DNA from: an uncultured Litoreibacter sp.
GTDB lineage: Bacteria > Pseudomonadota > Alphaproteobacteria > Rhodobacterales > Rhodobacteraceae
Direction of reading: 5' to 3'
Assembly: GCA_947501685.1 (NCBI GenBank)
Contig: CANMWQ010000003.1
Coordinates: forward strand, 1-64,000
Length of the DNA: 64,000 bases
The notes beneath the pieces are model-generated. The model searched no databases, had not been told where the DNA came from, and saw only the letters and a program-made list of their open reading frames with translations. The position numbers and the translations under genes were made by a program. Each line of letters begins with the position of its first letter. Positions within the stretch are counted from its first letter, which is position 1. Below are positions 15,169-24,266 of this stretch, in pieces.

Positions 15169-16767
15169 ATGAGTGCTCTTTTTTCGCGTCGTCTGACCTT
15201 AAAAATGTTGTCTGCCAGCGCCTTTGCGCTGGTTTTGCCGGGGCTGGGTCTTGGACGGGCTGACGCTGCCGTAACGGCAATGAAACAATCCATTGCGGAG
15301 GCCAGCTCCGCCGATCCCCAGATCGCGGCCTTTTACAGAGCGCGCGATTTCAAACCGATTTTCGTTTCCGAAGCCGATGGCCGCCGTCGGGGCGCGTTGC
15401 TGCGCGCCTTGTCCTCGGTCAATGATCACGGCTTGCCTGCAGGGCGCTATGACGGGGCTGCGCTGAGGGCCGTGTTTGGCAATGCGCAGACCGCCAAGGC
15501 CCGCGGCTTAGCCGAAGTGGAGGCCGCGCGCCTGTTTTTGGACTATGCGGATGATATGCGTTCCGGCGTCGTTAATCCGGCCGATATCGACAGCTCGATC
15601 GTTGTCGAGGTGCCGCGCTATGACCGCACCCAGACCTTGCATGATTTCGCCGCCGCGAACCCGGTGAAATTTCTCAAAGGCCTGGCCCCACGCAAGCCGG
15701 AATATGTGCGCCTGCAAAAAGAAAAGCGTCGCCTCGAAAAGCTGATGGCCTCAGGCGGCTGGGGGGAGCGCGTTGGCGCGAAATCCCTGAAACCCGGCAA
15801 CAGCGGTGCTGCTGTCGTGCAGCTGCGCAACCGGATGATCCGCATGGGGTTCCTGCGCCGCTCCGCCAGCCAGACCTATGACCGCGCGCTGCAAAATGCG
15901 GTGCAGAAGTTCCAGATCTCCCACGGGCTGGTCACCGACGGCGTAGCCGGTGCCGGCACGATGCGCGAGATCAACCGCGATATTGACTATCGTCTGGGCC
16001 AGATCCTGGTCGCGATGGAGCGCAACCGCTGGGTGCGTGAGCCGTTTGAGAAAAAGCATGTCTGGGTGAACCTGCCGGATTTCCATGTCGATATTATCGA
16101 GAATGGCCGCTCCACTTTCCGGTCCCGCGTTGTGATCGGCAAGACCGATGAAGACCGCAAAACGCCGGAGTTTTCCGACGTGATGGAGCATATGGTCATC
16201 AACCCGTCATGGTATGTGCCGCGCTCGATCACGACCAAGGAATACTTGCCCATGTTGCAGCGCAACCGCAGCGCGGTGCAGCATATCCAGATCATCGGGC
16301 GCAACGGCAAGCCGGTGAACCGGGGCAACATCAACTTTGCCAAATATAACGAGCGCACCTTCCCCTATTCGATGAAACAGCCGCCCTCCCAGACCAATGC
16401 GCTGGGGCTGGTGAAGTTCATGTTTCCCAATAAATACAACATCTACCTGCATGACACGCCGTCCAAATCGCTCTTCGGCCATGAGACCCGCGCCTATTCG
16501 CATGGCTGCGTCCGCGTGCATAAGCCGTTCGAGTTCGCCTATGCGCTGCTCTCGGCCCAGGAACGCGACCCGGAGGGCTTCTTTCAGGGCAAGCTGCGCA
16601 CCGGCAAGGAGCGCCGCGTGGATCTGGCAGCCCCGCTGCCGGTGCATCTGTCCTATTTTACCGCTTGGGTGGATGCCAAAGGTCAGGCGCAGTATCGCGG
16701 CGATGTCTATGGGCGCGACAAGCGTATTTTCTCCGCTCTGACGGACGCAGGGGTTACCTTGGCCTAG
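15169..16767 (+). CDS. L,D-transpeptidase, YcbB-like
   Basis: A 532-residue periplasmic enzyme that forms 3-3 cross-links in peptidoglycan, or attaches proteins to it. It has a signal sequence with Arg-Arg (SRRLTLKMLSASAFALVLPG). A peptidoglycan-binding domain lies near 205-270 (GNSGAAVVQLRNRMIRMG, then AVQKFQISHGLVTDGVAG). The YkuD catalytic domain ends in YSHGCVRVHKP with the nucleophile Cys447 and the upstream His in YLHDTPSKSLFGH. The length and domain order are those of YcbB/LdtD proteins, which resist most beta-lactams. GGGGA precedes the ATG at 15169. Confidence 0.92.
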   Translation: MSALFSRRLTLKMLSASAFALVLPGLGLGRADAAVTAMKQSIAEASSADPQIAAFYRARDFKPIFVSEADGRRRGALLRALSSVNDHGLPAGRYDGAALRAVFGNAQTAKARGLAEVEAARLFLDYADDMRSGVVNPADIDSSIVVEVPRYDRTQTLHDFAAANPVKFLKGLAPRKPEYVRLQKEKRRLEKLMASGGWGERVGAKSLKPGNSGAAVVQLRNRMIRMGFLRRSASQTYDRALQNAVQKFQISHGLVTDGVAGAGTMREINRDIDYRLGQILVAMERNRWVREPFEKKHVWVNLPDFHVDIIENGRSTFRSRVVIGKTDEDRKTPEFSDVMEHMVINPSWYVPRSITTKEYLPMLQRNRSAVQHIQIIGRNGKPVNRGNINFAKYNERTFPYSMKQPPSQTNALGLVKFMFPNKYNIYLHDTPSKSLFGHETRAYSHGCVRVHKPFEFAYALLSAQERDPEGFFQGKLRTGKERRVDLAAPLPVHLSYFTAWVDAKGQAQYRGDVYGRDKRIFSALTDAGVTLA

Positions 16768-16836
16768 CTTTCGGCCTAAACCATTGCGCAGGGGCGGGGC
16801 TGTCATGGCCCCGCGTGTCAACGCGAAGGCCTGCCT

Positions 16837-17922
16837 ATGAGCTACACCATCTCGCAAATTGCAACCGCGCTTGAGGCCCGCTTTGAGGGCGACGGCGCGC
16901 TGTCCATCACCCATGTGGCCGAGCCGCAAACGGCGGCTGCCGACGCGCTTGCTGTGGCGATGAACCCGAAATATGGCGAGGGGCTTGCGGAAGGGGCCGC
17001 GCAGGCGGCTATGCTGTGGGACGGGGCGGATTGGCAGGCGCTTGGCCTGAAGGCCGCCATCTTCGCCGCCCGCCCCCGCTACGCGCTGTCCGGCCTCACC
17101 CAGCTCTTGGATGCAGGCCCCGACATTGCTCCCGGCATTCACCCCAGCGCCGTCATCGACGACAGTGCTGAGATCGGCGCAGGGGCCGCTATCGGCCCAT
17201 TGGTTGTGATCGGACGCGGGGTGCGCATCGGTCCCAACGCCCGGATCGCGTCCCATGTCAGCATCGCGCATAGCACGTCGATTGGCGCGGATGTGCTGCT
17301 CTCTGCGGGGGTGCGGATCGGCCATAACGTGGCCATCGGGGACCGCTTCATTGCCCAATGCGGCGCTGTGATCGGTGCGGACGGGTTCTCCTTCGTGACG
17401 CCTGAGAAATCCGCCGTAGAGAACGCCCGCAAATCTTTGGGGGACACCGGCGGCGCGACCAAGCAAAGCTGGACCCGCATTCATTCGCTGGGCGGGGTGG
17501 TGATCGGCGATGATGTGGAGTTCGGGGCCAATTCCGCCATTGATCAAGGCACGATCCGCCCGACGCAGGTCGGCAACGGCTCCAAAATCGACAATCTGGT
17601 GCAGATTGGCCATAACACGCAGATCGGCACGGATTGCCTCTTGTGCGGGTTGGTCGGGATCGCGGGGTCGGTGAAGGTCGGCAACAGGGTGGTCTTGGGC
17701 GGCCAATGCGGGGTGTCGGACAATATTTTTATCGGCGATGACGTGATCGCGGGCGGCGGCAGCAAGATGTTCACCAATGTGCCTGCGGGCCGGGTGGTGC
17801 TGGGCTATCCGGCGGTCAAAATGGAAACCCATGTCGACATGCAAAAGGCGCTGCGCCGCCTGCCGCGCTTCATGAAGGCGCAGCAAACCGCCGCGCAGAA
17901 CACTAGCGAAGACAAAAAATAG
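16837..17922 (+). CDS. lpxD: UDP-3-O-acylglucosamine N-acyltransferase
   Basis: A 361-residue LpxD, which adds the second hydroxyacyl chain to UDP-3-O-acylglucosamine in lipid A synthesis. An N-terminal uridine-binding domain (to about residue 100) is followed by a left-handed beta helix of hexapeptide repeats (IGAGAAIGPLVVIGRGVRIG and onward). IDNLVQIGHNTQIG holds the catalytic His region. The end is the usual amphipathic C-terminal helix. The gene is not in the bamA-lpxA-lpxB cluster, 31 kb away, but heads an operon with an acyl carrier protein and a ketoacyl synthase (gaps of 72 and 3 bases). Confidence 0.96.
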   Translation: MSYTISQIATALEARFEGDGALSITHVAEPQTAAADALAVAMNPKYGEGLAEGAAQAAMLWDGADWQALGLKAAIFAARPRYALSGLTQLLDAGPDIAPGIHPSAVIDDSAEIGAGAAIGPLVVIGRGVRIGPNARIASHVSIAHSTSIGADVLLSAGVRIGHNVAIGDRFIAQCGAVIGADGFSFVTPEKSAVENARKSLGDTGGATKQSWTRIHSLGGVVIGDDVEFGANSAIDQGTIRPTQVGNGSKIDNLVQIGHNTQIGTDCLLCGLVGIAGSVKVGNRVVLGGQCGVSDNIFIGDDVIAGGGSKMFTNVPAGRVVLGYPAVKMETHVDMQKALRRLPRFMKAQQTAAQNTSEDKK

Positions 17923-17994
17923 CCCCTCGCAAAATCGCGCAAAGCCGCTTACATGCGGGGCAGAATTAACAGAGCCGCAAGGACGACACAGGAC

Positions 17995-18261
17995 ATGGCA
18001 GCCAGCGTAAAAGATCAGGTGGTCGCAATCATCGCCGAGCAGGCGGTGCTTGAGGTGTCCGACATCTCGATGGACGCGTCGCTGGAGGATCTCGGCATCG
18101 ACTCGCTGGGCCTCGTTGAGAGCATCTTCGCCATTGAGGAGGCGTTCGACATCTCCGTGCCGTTCAACGCCAATGACCCGACAGACAGCGCCTTTGACGT
18201 CTCAAGTGTGGCCAGCGTCATCGCGGCGGTCGAGGGGCTCGTGGCGGAGCAAAAGGGCTAG
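17995..18261 (+). CDS. Acyl carrier protein (specialised)
   Basis: An 88-residue acyl carrier protein. LEDLGIDSLGLVESIFAIEE contains the attachment serine (Ser37) for phosphopantetheine. It is more divergent than housekeeping AcpP and is followed three bases later by a ketoacyl synthase gene, with lpxD upstream. Such a dedicated carrier/synthase pair next to lpxD recalls the AcpXL system of rhizobia, which makes long hydroxylated chains for lipid A, and also NodF/NodE. The acyl product cannot be read from the sequence. AAGGA stands 11 bases before the chosen ATG; upstream starts are weaker. Confidence 0.85.
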   Translation: MAASVKDQVVAIIAEQAVLEVSDISMDASLEDLGIDSLGLVESIFAIEEAFDISVPFNANDPTDSAFDVSSVASVIAAVEGLVAEQKG

Positions 18262-18264
18262 GCG

Positions 18265-19473
18265 ATGCGCCGGGTTGTCATCACCGGGCAGGGGACGATC
18301 AACGCGTTGGCCAGCTCGGCGCAAGGCACGTTCGAGGCGTTTCGCGAAGGGCGCTGCGGCATCGGCCCGCTGGATATCCGCGACGTGGACCGACTGGCCA
18401 TCCAGATCGGCGGGCAGGTGCATGACTTTGACCCGCAATCGGAGTTCAACCGGCAGGAAATTGCGCTCTATGATCGCTTCACGCAATTCACCCTGCATGC
18501 CGCGCGGGAGGCCATTGCACAGGCCGGGCTTGTTTTCCAAGGCGAGTTGGCCGCGCAATCGGGCGTTATCCTTGGCACCTCCGGCGGCGGGCTGAACACG
18601 CAAGATGAGAATTACCGCGCCGTCTATGAGGAAGGCAAAAACCGGGTGCATCCCTTCGTGGTGCCCAAGCTGATGAACAACGCGGCGGCCAGCCACGTGT
18701 CGATGAATTACAACCTCAAAGGCCCCAGCTTTACTGTCGCCACGGCCTGTGCGTCGTCCAATCACGCGATGGGGCAGGCGTTCAACTTCATCCGTTCGGG
18801 CATGGCCAAAGTCATGGTCACGGGCGGCTCGGAATCCATGCTGTGCTTTGGTGGGGTGAAGGCCTGGGAAGGGCTGCGCGTCATGTCCAAAGACGCCTGC
18901 CGGCCCTTTTGTGCCAATCGCAACGGCATGGTGCAGGGCGAGGGGGCGGCGGTTTTCGTCATGGAGGATTACGAGTTTGCCAAGGCGCGCGGCGCGGAAA
19001 TATTGGCCGAAGTCGTGGGTTTTGCGATGACCTCGGATGCCTCAGACATCGTGATGCCGTCCCGCCAAGGGGCCGCGCGGGCCATCGCAGGGGCAATGAA
19101 AGACGCGAAGGTGGACCCGTCCGAAGTCGGCTATATCAACGCCCATGGCACAGGGACGACGGCCAATGACAAGACCGAATGCGCAGCGGTCTCCGACGCG
19201 TTCGGGGCGCATGCGGACACTCTGATGATCTCCTCGACCAAGTCGATGCATGGCCATGTGATCGGCGGCACCGGCGCGATTGAGCTGCTCGCCTGCATCA
19301 TGGCGCTGAAAGACGGGGTGATTGCGCCTACCATCGGTTATGAGGAGCCGGATCCCGAATGCGCGCTCGACGTGGTGCCCAATGAGGCCCGCGAGGCAAC
19401 GGTCGATGTGGTCCTGTCCAACGCTTTTGCCTTTGGCGGGTTGAACGCCGTTTTGGCTTTGCGCCGGGTCTAG
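18265..19473 (+). CDS. Beta-ketoacyl-ACP synthase (FabF/NodE-like)
   Basis: A 402-residue condensing enzyme that elongates acyl-ACP with malonyl-ACP. The Cys-His-His site is complete: ATACASS (Cys162), NAHGTGTTAND (His294) and KSMHGHVIGGTGAIE (His331). The Lys of the site is the one in KSMHGH. It lies three bases after the acyl carrier protein gene and in the lpxD operon, so it probably works with that carrier rather than as the main FabF. Its stop codon is interlocked with that of the convergent small gene (CTAG). The substrate is not known; a long-chain or hydroxyacyl precursor of lipid A is the natural guess. Confidence 0.9.
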   Translation: MRRVVITGQGTINALASSAQGTFEAFREGRCGIGPLDIRDVDRLAIQIGGQVHDFDPQSEFNRQEIALYDRFTQFTLHAAREAIAQAGLVFQGELAAQSGVILGTSGGGLNTQDENYRAVYEEGKNRVHPFVVPKLMNNAAASHVSMNYNLKGPSFTVATACASSNHAMGQAFNFIRSGMAKVMVTGGSESMLCFGGVKAWEGLRVMSKDACRPFCANRNGMVQGEGAAVFVMEDYEFAKARGAEILAEVVGFAMTSDASDIVMPSRQGAARAIAGAMKDAKVDPSEVGYINAHGTGTTANDKTECAAVSDAFGAHADTLMISSTKSMHGHVIGGTGAIELLACIMALKDGVIAPTIGYEEPDPECALDVVPNEAREATVDVVLSNAFAFGGLNAVLALRRV

Positions 19474-19739
19474 CTGTCGCCGTCAGGCCTTCGCGCGGAT
19501 TCCACATGTTTGGCAAACGCGTCGAAGGACGTGCTTTTGCGGGACCGGCGGCGCGGGGTGCGCGCCTCCTTCGCCTGTTTCGTCTCCGCCAAGACCTGCT
19601 CTGGCTTAGCTGCCTCGGGGGCGGGCGTCGCGGCGGCAGGAGATTCGGTCGCATCTTGGGCGGGCCTGCGGGAGCGAAACGTCCCCATCAGCTTGTTCTT
19701 CATAACCGTGAAACGCAGTGTCTTTTTTAAACCACTCAC
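19470..19739 (-). CDS. Low-complexity hypothetical protein
   Basis: An 89-residue protein, basic at both ends with an Ala/Pro/Glu-rich middle; no membrane segment or motif. Start is a GTG at 19739 with GAGG nine bases upstream. The stop codon lies inside a CTAG shared with the convergent ketoacyl synthase gene, an arrangement repeated at other real gene pairs in this window, which favours a real gene. SFDAFAKHVESARR near the end is the most structured part. Function unknown. Confidence 0.45.
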   Translation of the reverse strand: MSGLKKTLRFTVMKNKLMGTFRSRRPAQDATESPAAATPAPEAAKPEQVLAETKQAKEARTPRRRSRKSTSFDAFAKHVESARRPDGDS

Positions 19740-19852
19740 CTATGCCGTCCTCTTTTGCTCCTAAACAGGGCATCCGGGCGGGACTATGGTCGCAGAATTT
19801 GGCAAGAAAATGGCTGGTTTAGCGCGTAAAGTTCAACCGTGGCGTTTGACCC

Positions 19853-20869
19853 CTAGCTGGGCTTGGCCGTGACCCGTGCCGCATGGGTGCCGCGCTCGCG
19901 GTACGGCGTAGTGTCATATTGCGCGCGGTAGCATTTGGAGAAATGCGAGGGCGAGGCAAAGCCGCAGGCCAGCGCCACGTTGATCACGCTCATATCCGTC
20001 TGCATCAGCAGGTTGCGCGCCTTTTGTAGCCGGATTTCCATGTAATACCGCTTTGGGCTGCGGTTGAGATACCGTCGGAACAGCCGCTCCAGCTGCCGCG
20101 TGGACATGCCCACCGCCTTGGCCAGCAGGGAGGGGCTAATGGGCTCCTCGATATTGCTTTCCATCATTTGGATCACGCGGCTGAGCTTGGGATGACGCAC
20201 GCCGATCCGGGTCGGGATGGACAGGCGTTGTTGATCCTGATCGGTGCGGATCGAGCTGTAAATCTGTTGGTCGGCCACCATATTGGCCACGTCCTCGCCC
20301 AGATCATTGGCCACGATATGCAGCATCAGATCAATCGAGGAGGTCCCACCCGCCGTGGTCATCCGGTGGCCGTCGATGACGAAAACCGATTTCGTCAGCT
20401 CGACCTCCTCAAATTCTTCGGCAAAGCTGTCTTGGTTCTCCCAATGGATCGTGGCCCGCTTGCCGTCCAGCAAGCCGACGCTGGCCAATGTGTAGCTGGC
20501 GGTGCAGAGTGCGCCGATCCTGACGCCGCGCCGCGCCTCCCGGCGCAGCCAGTTTTGCAGCTTTTTGGTGGTCGCCCCCTGAATGTCGACGCCGCCGCAG
20601 AGAAGCACAGTGTCGTCGCGCTGCAATTCCTCAAGATCCATGTCCAGCCCGTAGCTGATCCCCGCCGAACAAGTCGCGGCTTGCCCGCCTTCGCCTGCCA
20701 ATCGCCACTCATAGCTGCCCGGCACCATCCGGTTGGCAATGCGCAACGCCTCGACAGCGCCGGCAAAGCTGAGCATCGTGAAATGCTCCATCAGCACGAA
20801 GATATAGCGGCCTTTCGTGGCTGCCACTCCCTCCTCGGGCCGTCCGGTCAGTGCGCTGAGTGTTGTCAC
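19853..20869 (-). CDS. GlxA-family transcriptional regulator (AraC type with DJ-1 domain)
   Basis: A 338-residue regulator. The N-terminal half is a DJ-1/PfpI-like sensor domain (IFVLMEHFTMLSFAGAVEAL, then TVLLCGGVDIQ and IGALCTASYTLA with Cys). The C-terminal hundred residues are an AraC-type double helix-turn-helix (ISPSLLAKAVGMSTRQLERL and VINVALACGFASPSHFSKCY). This architecture is that of GlxA, GbdR and CdhR; GbdR-like control of quaternary-amine use is possible. I chose GTG 20869 because GGGAGG stands five bases before it; longer starts lack such a site. It is divergent from the DAHP synthase gene. The effector is unknown. Confidence 0.88.
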   Translation of the reverse strand: MTTLSALTGRPEEGVAATKGRYIFVLMEHFTMLSFAGAVEALRIANRMVPGSYEWRLAGEGGQAATCSAGISYGLDMDLEELQRDDTVLLCGGVDIQGATTKKLQNWLRREARRGVRIGALCTASYTLASVGLLDGKRATIHWENQDSFAEEFEEVELTKSVFVIDGHRMTTAGGTSSIDLMLHIVANDLGEDVANMVADQQIYSSIRTDQDQQRLSIPTRIGVRHPKLSRVIQMMESNIEEPISPSLLAKAVGMSTRQLERLFRRYLNRSPKRYYMEIRLQKARNLLMQTDMSVINVALACGFASPSHFSKCYRAQYDTTPYRERGTHAARVTAKPS

Positions 20870-21033
20870 ATCGACCTCCCAATCCATGCAAACCAGTGAC
20901 GGCAGCACAGCACGGCTCTGCCAGTCGGGGGATGGACAACCCTTAGACGAGTTTTCGACATTGGCAAGACCCACAATGCCCTCTAAACAGGGCCTTCAAT
21001 CAAGTTTCCGCTAACATGCACGGAGCAAGACGC

Positions 21034-22404
21034 ATGGCACAGACATGGACCAAGACCAACTGGCGCAGCAAACCCCGCATCCAGATGCCGACCTATACGG
21101 ATCCGGCGAAACTGGCGGCTGTTGAGGCGCAATTGGCCAAGTATCCGCCGCTGGTCTTTGCTGGCGAGACGCGGACCTTGCGTCAACAGCTGGCCGCCGT
21201 CAGCCGTGGGGAGGCGTTTTTGCTTCAAGGCGGCGATTGCGCCGAGAGCTTCGCTGATTTCTCCGCCGACGGCATCCGCGACACGTTTAAGGTGATGCTG
21301 CAAATGGCAATGGTGCTGACCTACGGCGCCAAAGTGCCGGTCGTCAAAATCGGCCGTATGGCGGGGCAATTCGCCAAGCCGCGCTCCGCAGATACCGAGA
21401 CCCAAGGCGAGGTGGAGCTGCCCAGCTACCGTGGTGACATCATCAACGAGCTGGACTTCACGCCAGAGGCCCGCATCCCGGATCCGGCCAAGATGCTGCA
21501 AGCCTACACGCAGGCCGCCGCCACGCTGAACCTGCTGCGGGCGTTTTCCAAAGGGGGCTATGCCGATATCCATCAGGTCCATTCCTGGACGCTGGGCTTC
21601 ACCGAAGGGGAGCAGGCCGCCGAATACCGCGAAATGGCCGCGCGCATTCAGGACAGCCTCGACTTCATGGCCTCCGCCGGGCTGACCTCCTCGACCAATG
21701 CGGAGCTGGCCACTGTGGATTTCTACACCTCCCACGAGTCGCTGCTTTTGGAATATGAAGAGGCGCTGACCCGCGTGGACTCAACCTCTGGCAAATGGCT
21801 GGCAGGCTCCGGTCACATGATCTGGATCGGCGACCGCACCCGCCAGCCCGATGGCGCGCATGTTGAATTCGCCAAAGGCGTGATGAACCCGATCGGGCTG
21901 AAATGCGGGCCCACCATGACCACGGGGCATCTGAAATCGCTCATGTCCACGCTGAACCCCGAGAATGATCCGGGCCGCCTGACGCTGATCGCGCGCTTTG
22001 GCGCGGGCAATGTGGGCGAGCATCTGCCGCGTCTGATCAAGGCTGTTCAGGAGGAGGGGGCCAATGTGGTTTGGACCTGTGATCCGATGCATGGCAACAC
22101 GATCAAATCCTCGTCGGGCTACAAAACCCGGCCCTTCGATTCCGTGCTGCGCGAAGTGCGGGAATTCTTCGCGGTCCACAAGGCCGAGGGCACCGTCCCC
22201 GGCGGCGTGCATTTCGAGATGACCGGCGCGGATGTGACCGAATGCACCGGCGGCGTGCGCGCCGTGACAGATGAGGATCTGTCGGATCGCTACCACACCG
22301 CCTGCGATCCGCGTCTCAACGCGTCGCAATCGCTGGAGCTGGCCTTTCTGGTCGCCGAAGAACTGTCAGACCGCGCGCAAACGCAAAACCGCGCGGCGGT
22401 CTAG
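21034..22404 (+). CDS. aroG: Class II 3-deoxy-7-phosphoheptulonate synthase
   Basis: A 456-residue plant-type (class II) DAHP synthase, first enzyme of the shikimate pathway, joining phosphoenolpyruvate and erythrose 4-phosphate. Recognised from [29 protein letters not shown]-type family blocks, [35 protein letters not shown] and CDPMHGNT. The metal ligands include the Cys in GGDCAES and the His in MHGNT. The length is normal for the class. GGAG precedes the ATG at 21034 by eight bases. It is transcribed alone and convergent with the PAS protein gene three bases away. Confidence 0.95.
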   Translation: MAQTWTKTNWRSKPRIQMPTYTDPAKLAAVEAQLAKYPPLVFAGETRTLRQQLAAVSRGEAFLLQGGDCAESFADFSADGIRDTFKVMLQMAMVLTYGAKVPVVKIGRMAGQFAKPRSADTETQGEVELPSYRGDIINELDFTPEARIPDPAKMLQAYTQAAATLNLLRAFSKGGYADIHQVHSWTLGFTEGEQAAEYREMAARIQDSLDFMASAGLTSSTNAELATVDFYTSHESLLLEYEEALTRVDSTSGKWLAGSGHMIWIGDRTRQPDGAHVEFAKGVMNPIGLKCGPTMTTGHLKSLMSTLNPENDPGRLTLIARFGAGNVGEHLPRLIKAVQEEGANVVWTCDPMHGNTIKSSSGYKTRPFDSVLREVREFFAVHKAEGTVPGGVHFEMTGADVTECTGGVRAVTDEDLSDRYHTACDPRLNASQSLELAFLVAEELSDRAQTQNRAAV

Positions 22405-22407
22405 GCG

Positions 22408-23136
22408 CTACTTCACAACGCGCAGATACGGCACGCCGGTTGGCGTGTCGGTTTTCTTAGGAAAAGGGCCGGGCTCAAACGGCGTGGCACTTTCCGCAAA
22501 CCCTGCGAGGGCAGGCGCTTTGGGTTCATGGTTAACTCGGGCCCCTGTCAGCAGCGAGGTGCACGCCACCTGATCCACGGTGAAACGGCGCGGCGGGATG
22601 CCGACAATGCCTTGGGTGACCAGACAGCCCATGGCGCGGGTCACATCGCCCTTGTCGTCGCGCAGCGGCAAAATCAGCAGCCGGGCGGTCAAAGCAGGCG
22701 CATGCGACGGGACAGAGCGCAGTTGGTACTCTTGGATCTCAGGCGTGTCGAACATCTTCTCCAAGGACGCACTGAACTGCGCGCGGGCATTTGGCTCAAT
22801 CATGGAGCGCAGATGCATTCCGCGCAACTCCATGCCCATCAGATCATTCAACGCCATCCCCGCCACGCGAAACCGTACATCCCCGGCGGTCTTGCGGTCT
22901 AAAATGAAGCAACACTCAAGAAAAGAAGACATATCACGCGGGTCCACCTCCGCGCGCAGCGGCATCAGACGCCCGGCGCGCAACTCGTTCCAATAGCGTC
23001 TGATCTCGGCAAGTGGCGGGTGGCTCATGGCGGTTTGATCGGGTCCGAATTCTAGAATATTGCGTGGCATCACGCGTGATTTGCCCCGGATATTTTCCTT
23101 GTCGGACGGGGTGGGGGACTTAGGGTCGAACGACAT
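22408..23136 (-). CDS. PAS-domain protein (PAS_5 / DUF1388 type)
   Basis: A 242-residue soluble protein dominated by one PAS-like sensor domain (about 40-185): PLAEIRRYWNELRAGRLMPL, then VRFRVAGMALNDLMGMELRG and LLILPLRDDKGDVTRAMGCL. That is the PAS_5 group found almost only in alphaproteobacteria; I recall that Caulobacter MopJ, a CtrA-controlled motility factor, belongs to it. The C-terminal tail is Pro-rich. GAGG lies seven bases before the ATG. A perfect TTAA-N7-TTAA box is about 100 bases upstream, so CtrA control is plausible. No output domain is present; it probably acts through protein contacts. Confidence 0.8.
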   Translation of the reverse strand: MSFDPKSPTPSDKENIRGKSRVMPRNILEFGPDQTAMSHPPLAEIRRYWNELRAGRLMPLRAEVDPRDMSSFLECCFILDRKTAGDVRFRVAGMALNDLMGMELRGMHLRSMIEPNARAQFSASLEKMFDTPEIQEYQLRSVPSHAPALTARLLILPLRDDKGDVTRAMGCLVTQGIVGIPPRRFTVDQVACTSLLTGARVNHEPKAPALAGFAESATPFEPGPFPKKTDTPTGVPYLRVVK

Positions 23137-23231
23137 TCTGGCACCTCAAACATTGCAACGCCTCCTTCCCCAGAAAGGACGCTTCTTCAGGTCGCAACAT
23201 TCAAGCTAGGATCAGGCCTAGTTGCGAGGGT

Positions 23232-23246
23232 TTAACGAACTCTTAA
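23232..23246. promoter_or_regulatory. CtrA-type binding site
   Basis: TTAA-CGAACTC-TTAA is an exact match to the CtrA consensus TTAA-N7-TTAA. It lies between divergent genes, 96 bases from the PAS protein start and 127 from yicC. A second, shorter TTAA-N4-TTAA occurs at 23285-23296. CtrA is phosphorylated through ChpT, whose gene is in this window. Confidence 0.5.
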
Positions 23247-23372
23247 AATGACGCATTTGAATGAAATTGCACCTTACGAAAGTGTTAATCAGTTAACGGC
23301 GCTGACCTGGCGCTCATTGCTCTTGGCCCCCGCACTATGGTTAAAGAGACGCGACAACAGGGGGAGGCCCGT

Positions 23373-24260
23373 ATGGTTCAGTCAATGACAGGGTTTGCGG
23401 CGCGCTCAGGGGCCAGCAAGGGCGTGACTTGGACCGTGGAGATACGCGGCGTGAACGCCAAGGGCCTCGATATCCGCGTCCGCGCGCCCGAACGGATGAC
23501 CGGATTTGACCAGAGGCTGAAAACCCGGCTGCAAAAGGCGCTGCAACGGGGCAATGTGAATGTCTCCCTGCGGACCGAACAAGAGGCGGGCGCGCAGGCG
23601 GTGCATCTCAATGAAGACACGCTCGATGGCTATGTGCAGGCGATCCTCCAAACCCAGACCCGCGCGCGCAGCGCAGGCCTCGCGCTGCGCGACGTCTCTG
23701 CCGCAGAGCTGATGTGTCTGCGCGGCGTTATTGGCGCGGGCGATGAAGGCATCGCGATCCCGCCGGAGGCGGATGTGCTCGAGACCTTTGACGTGGCCTT
23801 GGCCGATTTCATCGAGATGCGGAGCCGCGAAGGGGAGGCGCTGAAAACCCTGCTCGAAGACAACTTGACGGAGGTTGAGGCACTTGTAGACCAATCCGCC
23901 CAGTTGGCCGAGGACCGCAAAGACGCGGTTGCGGCCACCTTGAGGACCAATCTGGCTGCGATTATGGCCAATACCGATGGCGCAGATCCCGACCGGGTTG
24001 CGCAAGAGCTGGCTATGCTCGCCGTCAAAGCCGATGTCACGGAGGAAATCGACCGTCTCCGCGCCCATGTTGCGGCGGCCCGCGCGCTCTTGACGGAAGG
24101 CGGTTCTGTGGGGCGCAAGCTCGATTTCCTGATGCAGGAGTTCAACCGGGAGGCCAATACGCTCTGTTCCAAATCCGGCTCCACCGCGCTGACCCGCGTG
24201 GGCCTTGACCTCAAGGCGCTGATTGATCAGATGCGCGAGCAAGTCCAGAACGTGGAGTAG
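23373..24260 (+). CDS. yicC: YicC-family endoribonuclease
   Basis: A 295-residue YicC protein. The start, VQSMTGFAARSG, and the end, NREANTLCSKSGSTALT with LKALIDQMREQVQNVE, are the family's conserved ends; the C-terminal part is DUF1732. YicC of E. coli is an endoribonuclease implicated in small-RNA turnover. GGGGGAGG precedes the ATG at 23373, giving the usual start MVQSMTGF; an ATG 12 codons earlier is not needed. gmk follows after six bases, the standard yicC-gmk order. Confidence 0.93.
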   Translation: MVQSMTGFAARSGASKGVTWTVEIRGVNAKGLDIRVRAPERMTGFDQRLKTRLQKALQRGNVNVSLRTEQEAGAQAVHLNEDTLDGYVQAILQTQTRARSAGLALRDVSAAELMCLRGVIGAGDEGIAIPPEADVLETFDVALADFIEMRSREGEALKTLLEDNLTEVEALVDQSAQLAEDRKDAVAATLRTNLAAIMANTDGADPDRVAQELAMLAVKADVTEEIDRLRAHVAAARALLTEGGSVGRKLDFLMQEFNREANTLCSKSGSTALTRVGLDLKALIDQMREQVQNVE

Positions 24261-24266
24261 ACCCAG

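Noticed and set aside
16207-17886. 559-codon open frame on the minus strand across the L,D-transpeptidase and lpxD genes
   Set aside because: Spans two real genes and the gap between them; only periodic His/Arg/Gly content that mirrors the hexapeptide repeats.
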